Assembly (NCBI GenBank): GCA_965657965.1
Contig: CBFHQM010000019.1
Coordinates: 1-51,102, forward strand
Length of the DNA: 51,102 nucleotides
Source: UBA8752 sp965657965
GTDB lineage: Bacteria; Bacteroidota; Bacteroidia; Flavobacteriales_D; Sanyastnellaceae
Direction of reading: 5' to 3'
A program made the position numbers and the translations under genes. The notes under the pieces were generated by a model. That model made no database searches and had not been told where the DNA came from. It worked only from the letters and a program-made list of their open reading frames with translations. Below, one piece after another: positions 41,638 through 50,462 of this stretch; position 1 is the stretch's first letter; each line of letters starts with the position of its first letter.

Positions 41638-44027
41638 GGGGTGAATGTGTATCGCACCATCCACAGACGGTTGGGTTCAGCGGCCAAAGGACGCAAGGCG
41701 TAGTTGAGGTTGGCTGCGTTTCGCACAATCAATTCTACATGGTGGCGGTCGTCGAACTTTCGACCCACTTGAAAGTCGTGAAGCCACTGTGCAGTTGGCC
41801 GTTCTTCTAGCCAGTCGATCAAGCCATATTCCAAAAGTCCCAGGGACTCAATGTCTAAAAATGCCTTGTCAATGTTTTGAATGGTTGTGTTGCGGGCTCC
41901 GTTCCAGCCGATTGTCCAGCCCGAGGCGTGTTGCAGGCTAACATTGGCACGGAAGGTGTTTTTGATGCGGTACTTCAGGACACTGCCTGTGGTGTCAGAG
42001 CTGGTGGATTGATAGCTAACGCCACCCGTACTGCCCCCTGTAAACTCCGCGTAGATAGAGTCAGGGGTGAGGCTCACAGGGTCGAGGAGCGTTTGGCCGA
42101 TGAGCCACTGGACATCCCATTTTCCGAGTGTGCCTTTACCCATGGTGCTCCACTCCAAGCCGCGAACCCTCGCGCGTCCCGTGTTGATGCTTCTAAATCC
42201 AATGTCGAGCAAGCCGTTTCCGGTATTGCCCCATACGCCAAAGGTGTACTCAATGAAGTTTTCGAAATCTTGTTGGAATGCGGCGACGTCAATAAAGCCC
42301 TTCCATTTTCCAAAGCGGTATCCCTGTTTGATTCCGATTTCCATGTTGGTGGAGGATTCGGGACGAATGTCGAGAGAGGGGAATACACTGATGCCTCCAA
42401 CGGTGGTTCGGATAAACTTCTCGGCAATGCTCGGGAATCGGAAGCCTTCGCCAATGCTGGCTCGCAAGAAACTGGCCTGTCCAAAACGGTAGTTGATGCC
42501 TGTGCGGAACACGGATTGGCCCAAGGAGACGCTGTCGAGGACAAAATGCTCGTAGCGTCCGCCCGCTGTTAAATGAAGCCGTTCGTGCGGTTGGGCATCG
42601 ACTTGGAGATAAGCGGCCCGGTTGCCCGCGTTGTGGATGCTGTCGCCCACGCCCGCATCATAGAGCTCCGCGACACTGCGGGTTCCTTGACTGTAGATGC
42701 CAGCTGTAGCCGTCCACAAGTCAGCACTGTAGCGGGAGCGGTATTCACCCTGCCAGGTATTGGAGGCGTTGCCTTGATTGTTGTCGTTGTCGTTGACGAG
42801 TTTGAGAAAACGGCCCTGAAGGCGGTGATTCCATCGGCCATTGGCCCGCTCGATGTGAGGGTCGACCGTGATCATCTTTTGAACGTTGCGGGTATCGGCT
42901 CCGGGCGTGGCGGCATAGAACCCGGTGTCGGCATCTGCCCAGAGCAGCGTGGTGACGCTCTCGCCGCTGATGGCATTGGCGCGCAATCCATAACCCCAAC
43001 CCCCGTTTTTTGGTGCGTGTTCCCATGCGCCATTCATTCGCCACTGGCGCTGTGCGTCATAGTGGTCGACCGTAAAAGGATTGTAGCCTCTGTTGTGAGC
43101 TGCCCCGGTAACTGGATCAACTTGGGGTCCTTTGTGTCCATCGCTTCCCAGCCATTGGCCGCCAAAGCTGATGCCGTCCCCGTTGTTTAATCGGCGGGTG
43201 TGCAACCACGATGTGCTGCTTTGCATTAAGGGATGGTCCCAATATTTCCGCCCTTGACCGGGGTTGCTCTGGATGCCGTGCTGTACACTAACCCGCGTAA
43301 AGGGTTCGGGATCGGGAAAGGCGGTCCGAAATTGGATCACACCGCTTAGCGCAGAAGAACCGTACAGAACACTGCTTGCTCCTTTTACCACTTCCACTTG
43401 CTCTAGGTTTTCCAATGGAAGAAAGCCCCAAGTTGGACGGCCTGCATCTCCACTAAGAACAGGCAAGCCATCCAGAAGAACGGCGACCCGTGACCCCGCG
43501 CCAAAGCTGTATCCACTCCCCCCTCGAATTTGCGGTTCGCTGTCGACAATGGTAACACCTGGGGTGCGGGACAGGCTTTGGTCTGCACTGGTGGGTGCGC
43601 CTTGGTTCATGAGTTCAGGCGGCAACACATCAATCGACACGCTGACCTCACCGAGGTCTTGCTCGAAACGGCCCGCCGAAATCACCGCGGTGCCAATGCT
43701 GGCCACATCGGGCTGCAACGTGATGTCCAAGGTGGTTGTTCCGGTCCAAAAGGCCAGTGTGTCTGACCATTCCACGTATCCGACATACCGAACCCGAACA
43801 ACCTTGGGTCCAGGTGTGGTGCCCGACAACTCAAACTGACCGTCGATGTTGGTCAAAGCGCCGAGGTCCCCGACAAAGACCGAAGCTCCCGGAAGACCCA
43901 TTGGGCTGTTTGCTTCGTTGACCGTCCCTTCTAAACGCCAGTCCTGGCACAATGCTCCAGGGACCAAAAGGAAAGCGGAAGCCAAAATCAACATTGACCG
44001 GATGGCCGCAGAAAAGGGAGACATCAT
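41634..44027 (-). CDS. TonB-dependent outer-membrane receptor with carboxypeptidase-regulatory-like domain
   Basis: A 797-residue receptor. A signal peptide (SMLILASAFLLVPGALCQ) precedes a carboxypeptidase-D regulatory-like domain (about 25-110; GLPGASVFVGDLGALTNIDG), then a plug domain with IRGGSGYSFGAGSRVAVLLDG and VEVVKGASSVLYGSSALSG, and a 22-strand barrel ending in VRYTFTP. The plug looks like those of vitamin B12, siderophore or metal receptors rather than SusC, and no SusD gene is nearby, so polysaccharide import is not supported. The ligand is unknown. ATG 44027 starts just before the signal peptide. KdsB overlaps its end. Confidence 0.9.
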   Translation of the reverse strand: MMSPFSAAIRSMLILASAFLLVPGALCQDWRLEGTVNEANSPMGLPGASVFVGDLGALTNIDGQFELSGTTPGPKVVRVRYVGYVEWSDTLAFWTGTTTLDITLQPDVASIGTAVISAGRFEQDLGEVSVSIDVLPPELMNQGAPTSADQSLSRTPGVTIVDSEPQIRGGSGYSFGAGSRVAVLLDGLPVLSGDAGRPTWGFLPLENLEQVEVVKGASSVLYGSSALSGVIQFRTAFPDPEPFTRVSVQHGIQSNPGQGRKYWDHPLMQSSTSWLHTRRLNNGDGISFGGQWLGSDGHKGPQVDPVTGAAHNRGYNPFTVDHYDAQRQWRMNGAWEHAPKNGGWGYGLRANAISGESVTTLLWADADTGFYAATPGADTRNVQKMITVDPHIERANGRWNHRLQGRFLKLVNDNDNNQGNASNTWQGEYRSRYSADLWTATAGIYSQGTRSVAELYDAGVGDSIHNAGNRAAYLQVDAQPHERLHLTAGGRYEHFVLDSVSLGQSVFRTGINYRFGQASFLRASIGEGFRFPSIAEKFIRTTVGGISVFPSLDIRPESSTNMEIGIKQGYRFGKWKGFIDVAAFQQDFENFIEYTFGVWGNTGNGLLDIGFRSINTGRARVRGLEWSTMGKGTLGKWDVQWLIGQTLLDPVSLTPDSIYAEFTGGSTGGVSYQSTSSDTTGSVLKYRIKNTFRANVSLQHASGWTIGWNGARNTTIQNIDKAFLDIESLGLLEYGLIDWLEERPTAQWLHDFQVGRKFDDRHHVELIVRNAANLNYALRPLAAEPNRLWMVRYTFTP

Positions 44028-44104
44028 AGGTTCGAATGTAAACCGCGCATCCTCGACCACGAAGTTCATGTTGAAGATGGCGGCTTGTGATGGAGGTTTC
44101 CACC

Positions 44105-45193
44105 ATGGAATTACAGGGATTAAATCCGAATGGCCCCTCGTTAGACACACAGCAGGACTGGCTTTTGGATTGGTTGACGGCGGCACAATTGCCCCGTTTC
44201 AATCGAAAGGGAGTGTTGCGCGTGGTGCGTGAGGTGGGGTTGGCTCCATGGCTGGCTGGAGTGGAGCGAGGGATGCTGAGGTCGGCGCGTGAGCGAGCGT
44301 TGAGGCAACAGGACCGAATGCAAAAGGAGGGCATTTGCGCTTTGGTTTGGGGACACCAGGGTTACCCTCATGCGCTTGCTCAATTGCCGGATGCGCCTTG
44401 GATTCTCTTTGTAAAAGGGCCCTTGGACGTTTTGTCTGGACCGCGTCCTGTTGCAGTGGTGGGGACCCGACGCGCTTCGTCTTTGGGCTGTGCGGCTGTT
44501 GGGGGCGTCTTGGATGGGATGGCTGGGCTAGAATGGACTTTGGTGAGTGGAATGGCCGATGGCATTGACGCGGCGGCGCACCGGGCGGCTTTGGAGCGTG
44601 GTGTGCCCACTGTGGCGTGTTTGGCTCATGGTCTTCATGCAGTTCATCCCCGGTCCAATGCAAGGCTGGCACACCTCATTTTGGAATCGGGGGGCTGTTG
44701 GGTTTCAGAATATCGTTTGGGCACTCCCCCATCCAAGTACACATTTCCTGCGCGCAACCGAATCATTGCTGGCCTGTCTCAATCTGTGGTGGTGATCGAG
44801 TCGAACGATCCGGGGGGAAGCTTGATCACGGCTCGGCTTGCGCAGGATTACGACCGAAGGGTATTTGCCCTTTCGCCTTCTTGGTGTGCAGAAGGGATGA
44901 AGGGCAATGCCAAGCTCATTCAAGATCAGGTGGCGGAACTGTTGCACCTACCGGAGGACCTTCCCGCAGCGATGGGCTGGAAAAAGGCGGTCACAACGAA
45001 ACCCGTACCCGAATCCGAAGACCAAGATCTTGTCGTTTCTGTGTTGGACTTGTATTTGTCTCGGCCTTTCGATGAGGTCGTGGCTGCCTTAGAATGGAGC
45101 CGAAGTGCAACCCGACAGGCCCTGTTGGAGGGCGAGCTTGGAGGTTGGGTGCGCGCGTGGCCCGGTGACCGGTTCACCCGCACTTGTCGTTAA
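44105..45193 (+). CDS. dprA: DNA-processing protein DprA
   Basis: Loads RecA on incoming single-stranded DNA during natural transformation. The 362-residue product has the Rossmann-like DprA core: GPRPVAVVGTRRAS, VSGMADGIDAAAH, KYTFPARNRIIAGLS and SNDPGGSLITARLA. The C-terminal 80 residues are a winged-helix-like DprA domain (FDEVVAALEWSRSATRQALLEGE). ATG 44105 is used; an upstream ATG at 44090 is possible. It is divergent from the TonB receptor and stops ten bases before the convergent Hpt gene. Confidence 0.94.
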   Translation: MELQGLNPNGPSLDTQQDWLLDWLTAAQLPRFNRKGVLRVVREVGLAPWLAGVERGMLRSARERALRQQDRMQKEGICALVWGHQGYPHALAQLPDAPWILFVKGPLDVLSGPRPVAVVGTRRASSLGCAAVGGVLDGMAGLEWTLVSGMADGIDAAAHRAALERGVPTVACLAHGLHAVHPRSNARLAHLILESGGCWVSEYRLGTPPSKYTFPARNRIIAGLSQSVVVIESNDPGGSLITARLAQDYDRRVFALSPSWCAEGMKGNAKLIQDQVAELLHLPEDLPAAMGWKKAVTTKPVPESEDQDLVVSVLDLYLSRPFDEVVAALEWSRSATRQALLEGELGGWVRAWPGDRFTRTCR

Positions 45194-45410
45194 CGAACGT
45201 GGTTTAGAGCTCAGACTTGATGCGCTCAATGTCGACCATGCAGGCGGCGCAGTCTTGGCTCATCTTCTTCACCTTGTCCGAGATGAGCTGGATGTCCTCG
45301 AGCTCCCTTGCCATCATTTCGAGTTGCTTGAAGTCCTCGTAAGCGGCATGGTAACCAATGGCACCTGCAGCACTCTTTAGCTTGTGGGAATAGAACCCAA
45401 CTTGATCGTA

Positions 45411-45488
45411 GTTCCCTTCTGAAGCGGCTTTCGACAAGGCTTGAATGTCGTTGGGCGCATTGCGCATGAAGATCTCCAGAATTTGCTT
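45411..45488. repeat. 78-base direct repeat, copy 1, left of the N gap
   Basis: Identical to 45588-45665. It abuts the first N. The bases just before it differ from those before copy two, consistent with two contig ends that share a 78-base overlap. Confidence 0.95.
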
Positions 45489-45586
45489 NNNNNNNNNNNN
45501 NNNNNNNNNNNNNNNNNNNNNNNNNNNNNNNNNNNNNNNNNNNNNNNNNNNNNNNNNNNNNNNNNNNNNNNNNNNNNNNNNNNNNN
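45489..45586. other. Assembly gap of 98 N
   Basis: Unresolved bases between two copies of a 78-base direct repeat. The flanks are the same coding sequence, so the real distance is probably negative: the contigs overlap. Removing 45489-45665 keeps the frame (177 bases, 59 codons). Confidence 0.97.
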
Positions 45587-45587
45587 G

Positions 45588-45665
45588 GTTCCCTTCTGAA
45601 GCGGCTTTCGACAAGGCTTGAATGTCGTTGGGCGCATTGCGCATGAAGATCTCCAGAATTTGCTT
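45588..45665. repeat. 78-base direct repeat, copy 2, right of the N gap
   Basis: Identical to 45411-45488; begins one base after the last N. Continues into unique Hpt sequence on its right. Confidence 0.95.
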
Positions 45666-45758
45666 CAAGATTTGATTGTCGTTTCCGACAATTTTCTTGA
45701 GGTGGTCCAGGTCTAAAAGCGCCATAGTTGGTTGAGGTTCAATGGAAAGATACACACT

Positions 45759-47159
45759 TTAGAATTGCCCGGTAAACCATTTTACGAGGTCGTTTCCGTT
45801 GGCGACGAGCATCAAGCCTCCGACCAAAATGAGGCCAATGAGCTGGCCGTATTCCAAGACCTTTTCGCTGGGTTTTCTTCCTGAAACCATTTCGTACAAC
45901 AAGAAGACCACATGGCCACCATCTAAGGCGGGAATGGGGAGCAGGTTCATAAAGGCCAGGATGATGGAGAGCAATGCGGTGATGTTCCAAAAGCTCTGCC
46001 AATTCCATTCTGGGCTAAAAATGCTGCCCAACGTGAGGAAGCCCCCAAGTTGTTTGGTTCCGCCTGGACGGAAGAGAAACCGGAGGGACGAAACGTAGTT
46101 GTTGAGTGTAGTGGCCGTTTTGGAAGCGCCGGCAGAGAGGGCGGCGACAGGGCCAAATTCTTGCTCGACGAATTCGAAGCCGTCTAGCGCGGCAAATGTT
46201 TTGGGGTAAAATCCAATTTTTCCCGTGTCGTCGACCTTGGCCGTAAGGGCAATGCCGTTTTCATTGACTGGCCTTGGGCGGGAAAACTCTGCGGGTTCTC
46301 CGCTTTCTGTTTGGGCTCCGCGAACAATGCCCAGCGAAACGGATTGGCCCGCGTATTGGCTAAGTGCGGCGACGAGATCGGGGAAATAGGGGGTGCTCTC
46401 CCCTTGCACAGAGACGATGCGGTCTCCGTTTTGAAGGCCGGCCTCTTCCGCACCTGATCCGGGAATCACGCGGTCGACTACGGAGGGGTAGTTGACGCTA
46501 AAAGGAGCAGTTCCTTTGGGCAGGTTGTCTTTTGCATCGACCAAAACTTGGCCCAGTTCGACAGGAAAGTTCAGGGTTTCGGTGACACCGTTTCTGCGGA
46601 CCTCGGCGGAGGTCACCTCACCGCCAAAGACCAACCGTTGGAAGTCTTGAGATTGCGAGACGGGCTCTCCCCCCAGGGTCAAGACCACATCGCCGTCTTG
46701 TAGCCCCACTTCTTCTAAAGGCTGTGCAAACGAAAGGCCATAGGGAAGGCTGTTCATTTTCAAATCCCGTTCGCCCCAGACGAAGAACACCATGCCATAA
46801 ATGAGCACGCCGAGAATCAGATTGACGGTGACACCGCCGAGCATTATGATGAGGCGCTGCCAAGCGGGCTTGGATCGGAATTCCCAAGGCTGTGGAGGCT
46901 TGGCCATTTGTTCCTTGTCCATGGATTCGTCGACCATGCCGGCGATTTTCACATATCCACCCAGGGGCAGCCAACCGATGCCATACACTGTTTCTCCAAT
47001 TTTCTTCTGGAACAGCGCGCCTTTGATGTCGAAGAACAGAAAGAACTTTTCGACGCGGGTTTTGAAGAGCCGAGCGGGAATGAAATGGCCCAATTCGTGA
47101 AGCACAATCAAGAACGATAGGCTCAGAAGGAATTGGCCGGCTTTAATGAGAACTTCCAT
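45759..47159 (-). CDS. rseP: Site-2 protease RseP (M50)
   Basis: Intramembrane zinc metalloprotease that cleaves anti-sigma factors and signal peptides in regulated proteolysis. The 466-residue product has the zinc motif HELGH in the first membrane helix (FLIVLHELGHFIPARL), two PDZ domains in the middle (one around LQDGDVVLTLGGEPV, one around AEEAGLQNGDRIVSVQGE), and the C-terminal NLLPIPALDGGH motif that supplies the third zinc ligand. ATG 47159 starts the first membrane segment; the frame extends upstream without it. It is divergent from the PBP gene. Confidence 0.96.
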   Translation of the reverse strand: MEVLIKAGQFLLSLSFLIVLHELGHFIPARLFKTRVEKFFLFFDIKGALFQKKIGETVYGIGWLPLGGYVKIAGMVDESMDKEQMAKPPQPWEFRSKPAWQRLIIMLGGVTVNLILGVLIYGMVFFVWGERDLKMNSLPYGLSFAQPLEEVGLQDGDVVLTLGGEPVSQSQDFQRLVFGGEVTSAEVRRNGVTETLNFPVELGQVLVDAKDNLPKGTAPFSVNYPSVVDRVIPGSGAEEAGLQNGDRIVSVQGESTPYFPDLVAALSQYAGQSVSLGIVRGAQTESGEPAEFSRPRPVNENGIALTAKVDDTGKIGFYPKTFAALDGFEFVEQEFGPVAALSAGASKTATTLNNYVSSLRFLFRPGGTKQLGGFLTLGSIFSPEWNWQSFWNITALLSIILAFMNLLPIPALDGGHVVFLLYEMVSGRKPSEKVLEYGQLIGLILVGGLMLVANGNDLVKWFTGQF

Positions 47160-47171
47160 GAGATAGAGCCG

Positions 47172-47179
47172 CAAAGCTA
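47172..47179 (-). promoter_or_regulatory. Candidate -7 box for rseP
   Basis: Minus-strand TAGCTTTG matches TAnnTTTG exactly and lies 12 bases before the rseP ATG, implying a very short leader. A partial -33 (ATGAC) lies about 20 bases upstream. Confidence 0.33.
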
Positions 47180-47275
47180 CACCGCGGGAGTGTCTGAGGT
47201 CATTTTTAACGCCTTTTCGACCCTTTGTGGGCATCTTGCCGGCGCGTAAGCAATTGATTTGTCCGTTTGACCTCC

Positions 47276-49753
47276 ATGCCGACCTCGAAGAAGTCCACAA
47301 CCAAAGGCCCTGCAGCCCCAAAAAAGCAGGTCAAAGATCGATTCGTTGGCCCCAGCTTGTTGTTGTGGCTGGTGATGCTTTCTCCCTTTTTGGGCGTGGC
47401 GGGGTTGCTGGCGTTGGCGTCTTCGTCGGAATTGCCAGACACGGAGACTTTGGCCAACCCCAAGACAGATTTGGCGACGCGGATTTATGCAGTAGATGGG
47501 GCTCAACTGGGCAGCTTTTATCGTGAAAATCGGGCAGATGCGCGTTACAGTGACCTGCCTGCTTCTCTGGTCGAAGCGTTGATTTGCACCGAAGACGTTC
47601 GATTCAGGGACCATACCGGTGTTGACTTTAAGAGCTTGGCACGGGCGATCATTTATCTCGCTAAGCGTGGTGGTGGCAGCACCATTACCCAACAATTGGC
47701 CAAGCAGCTTTTTACGGAGCGCTACGACCAGACCGGATTCTTTGAAAGGGCCGTTTTGCAGAAACCGAAGGAATGGATCATTGCCACCCGTTTGGAACAG
47801 CAATACACCAAGGACGAGATTTTGGCGCTGTACTTGAATCGATATGATTTCTTGAACCAAGCCGTGGGCATTCGGAGCGCTGCCCAAGTGTATTTTGGAA
47901 AATCTGTTTCGTCGTTGGAGGTCCACGAGTCGGCCATGCTGGTTGGCATGTGCAAGAACAGCGCGTTGTACAATCCATTGCGCCGTCCTGACTTGGTCAC
48001 AAGGCGCCGGAACACGGTCATTTCTCAAATGGTCAAATACGGGGCGATTCCCACGGACCAACAGGACAGTTTGAACGCGCTGCCGTTGGGGTTGAGTTTT
48101 CGGCGCGTCAGCCATGACGAGGGCCCTGCCCCGCATTTTAGGGAGCGGTTAAGGGCCAAGATGAAGGCGCTGTTGGACGAGAAGGACGAAGAAGGCGGGT
48201 TTAAAATTGCCAAGGCAGACGGAGCGCCCTTTGACCTTTATCGAGACGGCCTTGTGATTCATACCACCTTGGACAGTCGTTTACAGCGCCACGCCGAGGA
48301 GGCTGCGAACCGGCACATCCGTGGTGAATTGCAAGACGACTTCTGGCGCGACTTGAAGCGAACCACAGGAAGGGGGTGGCCATTCAGTCCAGACATCGAA
48401 ACCAAGGAGCAACGTCGGATCCTCAAGCGCGCCGTGGAGCAAAGCCGGAGGTATCGTTTGGCGATGGGAAAGGAATGCCCCGAATGTGAGCGCCCCGCGT
48501 TTTACATCGCAGAGCAGGACAGTGCCGGTCAACGTGTTCACCTCTGCCGGCCGAGCAAAGGGGGGTGTGGTCATGCTTGGCCTGTGATTTCAAGGCGAGA
48601 GCTGGACGCTCAATTCGACAAGGAGACCCAAACGCGCGTCATGGGACTGCAAGGCTGGGTGGACACGTTGATGACGCCAATGGACAGCATTCGGCACCAG
48701 AAGACGCTGCTTCATGCTGGGCTCATGAGCATAGATCCGCGCAACGGAGAAATCAAGGCTTGGGTGGGCGACTTGGATTACCAATGGTCTCAATTTGACA
48801 ATGTGGTGCAGTCCAAAAGGCAAGTGGGCTCAACGTTCAAGCCCTTTGTCTACGCCACTGCGATTCGTTTGGGGCTGGATCCGTGTACCGAGCTTCCAAA
48901 TCAAAAAACGTGCATTGAAATGCCGGAGGGGCAAGACCCTTGGTGTCCGGAAAACAGTGACTTTGCGTACGGTGAAATGGTCACTTTGGAATACGCGTTG
49001 GCCAATTCTATGAATACGGTGACGGCGAAGCTGATTAAGGATTATGGGGTAGACCGCGTGATTGAATTGGCGCACGCCATGGGCATTCAAAGCGACATTC
49101 CGGCCGTTCCTTCTATTGCATTGGGTGTGGCTGAATTGTCGTTGCAAGAAGTGACCAGCGCCAACGCCACTTTTGCGGGTGGCGGCGTGTACCATGCGCC
49201 ACGCATCATTCGGCGGATTGAAGACAAGCGAGGCAACACCATTTACGAGCCTCAACCCGAAATCAAGCAAGGCTTGGATGCGGCCACCGCTTATCGAGTG
49301 TTGGAAATGATGAAGGGCGTTGTGGATGGCGCCTACAATGCAGAGTTGGGCACCAAGGGCACGGGCATTCGCCTTCGATTGGATTTGGAGAAGCGTGAAT
49401 ATGACGGCCTCAAGATTCCCATGGCTGGAAAGACAGGAACGACCCAGTCCAATGCGGACGGCTGGTTCATTGGCTTAACACCGGAATTGGTCACCGGTGT
49501 TTGGGTTGGTGCATCCGACCCTTCCGTGCGGTTCTCGACCACCACGAAAGGACAAGGCGCGAATACGGCACTCCCCATTTTTGGATTCTACATGAAGGGG
49601 GCGTTGGCCGATTCCGATGTCGGGTTGTTGGCAGAAGACTTTAGGCCGCCGGAAGGGGCTGTACAGGCCGTTCCTTGCAAGGAAATCTTGGCTGTTCGGG
49701 GAATGGACTTTCGAGGAGGAGGCAGCGAGGAGGAAGATGATTTATTTGAATGA
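47276..49753 (+). CDS. Bifunctional penicillin-binding protein 1A-like with inserted four-cysteine module
   Basis: Class A PBP that polymerises and cross-links peptidoglycan. The 825-residue product has an N-terminal membrane helix (LLLWLVMLSPFLGVAGLLAL), a GT51 glycosyltransferase domain (Glu106 in CTEDVRFRDHTGVD; GGGSTITQQLAKQ), and a transpeptidase domain with Ser519 of STFK (QVGSTFKPF), the SMN triad and KTGTT. Between them, in the linker usually filled with a helical PBP1A region, lie Cys401-x2-Cys404 and Cys424-x6-Cys431 in a sequence like a zinc ribbon (CPECERPAFY ... CGHAWPV). ATG 47276 is used rather than an upstream TTG. ScoA starts seven bases after its stop. Confidence 0.93.
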   Translation: MPTSKKSTTKGPAAPKKQVKDRFVGPSLLLWLVMLSPFLGVAGLLALASSSELPDTETLANPKTDLATRIYAVDGAQLGSFYRENRADARYSDLPASLVEALICTEDVRFRDHTGVDFKSLARAIIYLAKRGGGSTITQQLAKQLFTERYDQTGFFERAVLQKPKEWIIATRLEQQYTKDEILALYLNRYDFLNQAVGIRSAAQVYFGKSVSSLEVHESAMLVGMCKNSALYNPLRRPDLVTRRRNTVISQMVKYGAIPTDQQDSLNALPLGLSFRRVSHDEGPAPHFRERLRAKMKALLDEKDEEGGFKIAKADGAPFDLYRDGLVIHTTLDSRLQRHAEEAANRHIRGELQDDFWRDLKRTTGRGWPFSPDIETKEQRRILKRAVEQSRRYRLAMGKECPECERPAFYIAEQDSAGQRVHLCRPSKGGCGHAWPVISRRELDAQFDKETQTRVMGLQGWVDTLMTPMDSIRHQKTLLHAGLMSIDPRNGEIKAWVGDLDYQWSQFDNVVQSKRQVGSTFKPFVYATAIRLGLDPCTELPNQKTCIEMPEGQDPWCPENSDFAYGEMVTLEYALANSMNTVTAKLIKDYGVDRVIELAHAMGIQSDIPAVPSIALGVAELSLQEVTSANATFAGGGVYHAPRIIRRIEDKRGNTIYEPQPEIKQGLDAATAYRVLEMMKGVVDGAYNAELGTKGTGIRLRLDLEKREYDGLKIPMAGKTGTTQSNADGWFIGLTPELVTGVWVGASDPSVRFSTTTKGQGANTALPIFGFYMKGALADSDVGLLAEDFRPPEGAVQAVPCKEILAVRGMDFRGGGSEEEDDLFE

Positions 49754-49760
49754 AGAAACG

Positions 49761-50462
49761 ATGGCACTAGACAAAACAGTGGCAAGCGTTCGTGAAGCTT
49801 GCGAGGGAATGGAGAGCGGCATGACGCTGATGCTCGGAGGATTCGGTTTGTGTGGCATTCCCGAAAATTGCATTGCCGAGTTGGTGCGCTTGGGGATCAG
49901 AGACTTGACCTGTATTTCTAACAACGCAGGCGTGGATGATTTTGGCTTGGGTTTGTTGCTTCAAGGCAAGCAAATCCGCAAAATGATTTCGAGTTATGTG
50001 GGCGAAAACGATGAGTTTGAACGCCAGATGCTGTCGGGCGAATTGGAGGTCGATTTGATTCCGCAGGGCTCACTGGCCGAACGATGCCGCGCAGCAGGCG
50101 CCGGGATCCCGGCATTTTACACACCTGCTGGATTCGGAACCGAAGTGGCCGAAGGAAAGGAAGTGCGTGAGTTCAATGGCAAACCCCACATTTTGGAAAC
50201 GGCCCTCACTGCAGACTTCGCCATTGTGAAGGCCTGGAAGGGGGATACGGCAGGCAACCTTGTATTCAAGGCGACTGCAAAGAACTTCAACCCTGCCATG
50301 GCCATGGCGGGTAAGGTCACCGTCGCGGAGGTTGAGGAGTTGGTGCCCATCGGGGAGTTGGACCCCAATCAGATCCACACCCCCGGCATTTTTGTGCAGC
50401 GCATTTTTCAAGGCGAAGCGTTCGAGAAGCGCATTGAGCAACGCACCGTTCGTCAGAAGTGA
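49761..50462 (+). CDS. scoA: CoA-transferase subunit A (3-oxoacid CoA-transferase type)
   Basis: Alpha subunit of a succinyl-CoA:3-ketoacid CoA-transferase-like enzyme. The 233-residue product has GGFGLCGIPENCI, the ISNNAGVDDFGLG strand, GLAERCRAAGAGIPAFYTP-type GxG segments and KATAKNFNPAMAMAGK. The catalytic glutamate resides in subunit B, which is absent here: the next gene is unrelated. Start ATG 49761 is eight bases after the PBP stop. ScoB may lie beyond the window or elsewhere. Confidence 0.92.
   Translation: MALDKTVASVREACEGMESGMTLMLGGFGLCGIPENCIAELVRLGIRDLTCISNNAGVDDFGLGLLLQGKQIRKMISSYVGENDEFERQMLSGELEVDLIPQGSLAERCRAAGAGIPAFYTPAGFGTEVAEGKEVREFNGKPHILETALTADFAIVKAWKGDTAGNLVFKATAKNFNPAMAMAGKVTVAEVEELVPIGELDPNQIHTPGIFVQRIFQGEAFEKRIEQRTVRQK

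Larger units (their letters stand above)
45204..45725 (-). pseudogene. Histidine phosphotransfer (Hpt) domain protein, disrupted by an assembly gap
   Basis: The frame encodes an Hpt domain: MALLDLDHLKKIVGN at the start, the phospho-acceptor motif HKLKSAAGAIGY and a C-terminal helix pair. Hpt proteins relay phosphate between histidine kinases and response regulators. A run of 98 N (45489-45586) interrupts it, and the same 78 bases lie on both sides (45411-45488 and 45588-45665). Collapsing the duplicate gives a normal stand-alone Hpt protein of about 114 residues. The interruption is best read as an assembly artefact, not a broken gene. The type field is pseudogene only because the given sequence is not intact. 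Confidence 0.85.

Noticed and set aside
45204..45755. Hpt protein with a true internal duplication
   Set aside because: The duplicate is identical over 78 bases and abuts an N run, as expected for overlapping contig ends; collapsing it restores a normal Hpt domain.
47195..47274. Inverted repeat TGAGGTCA ... TGACCTC in the rseP/PBP spacer
   Set aside because: The arms are 65 bases apart and short, within chance; one arm lies against the PBP start codon.
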